Shown here: positions 24,323-25,534 of the stretch, one piece after another
Position numbering within the stretch: position 1 is the first letter of the stretch
How the letters are laid out: each line of letters opens with the position of its first letter
From: an uncultured Mediterraneibacter sp.
GTDB taxonomy: Bacteria; Bacillota; Clostridia; Lachnospirales; Lachnospiraceae
Direction of reading: 5' to 3'
Assembly (NCBI RefSeq): GCF_934309415.1
Contig: NZ_CAKRDI010000038.1
Coordinates: 1-25,534, forward strand
DNA: 25,534 nucleotides
Translations under genes and position numbers: made by a program
Notes under the pieces: generated by a model
The model's database searches: none
What the model was told of the DNA's origin: nothing
Seen by the model: only the letters and a program-made list of their open reading frames with translations

Positions 24323-25534
24323 TTATTTTGCATTCTCATCAAAGCACTCTGTCAGATCTTTGAACAGTTTGCAGTACATCTCATAGTTCTTGTCATAAAC
24401 TGGTTTCAACTCTGGCTGTGCATGGTACTCATCTTTTACCTGAATCATACTTGCAACAGCATCTTCTACGCTCTTGAATACACCTGTAGCTGTTCCTGCA
24501 AGGATAGCTGCTCCAAGGCATGCTGCCTCTTTGGATTTTACAGTTACCAGTGTGATGTCATTTGCATCTGCCTTGATCTGGTTCCATACTTTACTCTTAG
24601 ATCCTCCACCAAGTGATCTGACTTCTTTTACTGTGATTCCCATATCTTTTAATGCAGACAGGTTTCTTCTCAGGATAAATGCAAGGGACTCCATGATTGC
24701 TCTAGCAAAGTGTGCCTTTGTGTGGTTCAGACTAAATCCAAACCATACACCTTTTGCATTTGCATTTACATCCGGTGCAAGTGATCCTGACAGATGTGGA
24801 AGCATTACCAGTCCATCACATCCAGGTGCTACTTCTGCTACTTCTTTGCTGATCGCATCATATGCATCACCGCCGCCCAGCGCTTCTACTGCCATCTCAT
24901 TGCTGCAGAATTTATCTCTGAACCAACGAAGTGTCATACCACCTGTTGTGAATGTATGGATCATGTATGTATCCGGAAGTGCGAAGTAATGTAACGGCAT
25001 CTTCTGGTTCGGGTCAAATACCGGTTTGGAAACTGGTGCACAGATTGCAAGTGCAGCTCCGATTGTCTCTGAGAACATTCCTTCTTTGATGTTTCCTGCT
25101 CCGATCGCACCTGCTACCTGATCCAGTGCTCCTGTTGTTACAGTTACTTTGCAAGGAAGTCCCAGATCTTCTCTTGCCTCATCCAGCATCTCGCCTGCAA
25201 CGACTGCTGACTCTGCTACTTCTGCAAGCTGTGATTCCCTGATACCGATGAAATCAAGCATCTCTTTCCAGTAGCATTTCTTTGTGATATCCCAGTACAT
25301 AGAGGAGCATACCAGAGATCCCTCTGTGTAGAAATATCCTGTCATACGGTAGATCAGGTAATCCTCAACTAACAGGAAGCGGTCTGTATTCGCGAACACT
25401 TCTGGCTCATGGTTCTTGATCCAGAGGATCTTCGGTGCCGGCCAGCATGGCTCGAAACTTACCTGTCCTGTTACTTTATATCCCTGCTCATTTCCGAAAT
25501 GCTCTGCCATTGCTTTGGCTTCATCTACCGCACG
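24323..25534 (-). CDS. FGGY-family carbohydrate kinase (partial, N-terminus missing)
   Basis: The last 403 residues lie in the window; the reading frame stays open to the right edge, and about 100 N-terminal residues are outside. Visible marks are TGALDQVAGAIGAGN (catalytic Asp region at the domain boundary), TIGAALAI (phosphate loop), and the second FGGY signature near the end (SLGGGSKSKVWNQIKAD, then EAACLGAAILAG). It phosphorylates a sugar or polyol with ATP and most resembles the xylulokinase/ribulokinase branch, but the substrate cannot be fixed without the N-terminal domain. The first gene seen in the minus-strand cluster. Confidence 0.9.
   Translation of the reverse strand, partial: RAVDEAKAMAEHFGNEQGYKVTGQVSFEPCWPAPKILWIKNHEPEVFANTDRFLLVEDYLIYRMTGYFYTEGSLVCSSMYWDITKKCYWKEMLDFIGIRESQLAEVAESAVVAGEMLDEAREDLGLPCKVTVTTGALDQVAGAIGAGNIKEGMFSETIGAALAICAPVSKPVFDPNQKMPLHYFALPDTYMIHTFTTGGMTLRWFRDKFCSNEMAVEALGGGDAYDAISKEVAEVAPGCDGLVMLPHLSGSLAPDVNANAKGVWFGFSLNHTKAHFARAIMESLAFILRRNLSALKDMGITVKEVRSLGGGSKSKVWNQIKADANDITLVTVKSKEAACLGAAILAGTATGVFKSVEDAVASMIQVKDEYHAQPELKPVYDKNYEMYCKLFKDLTECFDENAK

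Overview
The window looks like chromosomal DNA of a Gram-positive gut anaerobe of the Clostridia, most likely a Lachnospiraceae member (Blautia / Ruminococcus / Dorea-like). The reasons are moderate-to-low GC content, strong AAGGAGG-type ribosome sites, TTG and GTG starts, a Gram-positive lipoprotein signal, the LplB/LplC/YesL sugar transport set, a MocR regulator, EutH and an SdpRI pair. This placement is inferred from gene content, not from a marker gene. No rRNA, tRNA, CRISPR array, insertion sequence or phage gene was seen.

Layout. (1) Bases 1-8105 are a glycan-use locus. On the minus strand run an LplB-type permease, an LplC-type permease, a large solute-binding lipoprotein and a partial SGNH/CE2-type esterase. 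Divergent on the plus strand are a YesL-family membrane protein and a GH94 phosphorylase (probably cellobiose phosphorylase). The likely logic is import of a beta-linked oligosaccharide, deacetylation, and phosphorolysis in the cytoplasm. The gap between the binding protein and the esterase (366-830) is packed with structured DNA: two 118-bp copies of a multi-hairpin repeat flank a third long hairpin. (2) Bases 8201-10216 hold an MFS transporter and a DinJ/YafQ toxin-antitoxin pair with a self-operator. (3) Bases 10333-11876 hold an SdpI/SdpR (ArsR) pair with a cluster of operator half-sites and a divergent SseB-like gene. (4) Bases 11990-15140 hold an aldehyde dehydrogenase divergent from a MocR/GntR-aminotransferase regulator, with the C-terminal fossil of a short-chain dehydrogenase downstream. 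(5) Bases 15230-17312 hold an AAA-ATPase/PD-(D/E)XK protein of unknown role and a small VOC protein.

(6) Bases 17891-25534 look like a small-molecule catabolism region. A lone eutH (plus strand) faces a long minus-strand series. In transcription order this is an FGGY sugar kinase (partial), a flavin reductase-like protein, RidA, a cupin, a GntR/FCD regulator, a YkvI-type transporter and an Asp/Glu racemase-family protein. Terminators or attenuator-like hairpins separate the sub-units. The gene set suggests uptake and breakdown of a nitrogen-containing compound with an imine/enamine intermediate, but I cannot name the pathway.

The most unusual items are the repeat-hairpin-repeat block at 430-820, a dyad-symmetric 28-bp motif found at both 4774 and 16863, the broken dehydrogenase beside the aldehyde dehydrogenase, and the unassigned catabolic cluster.
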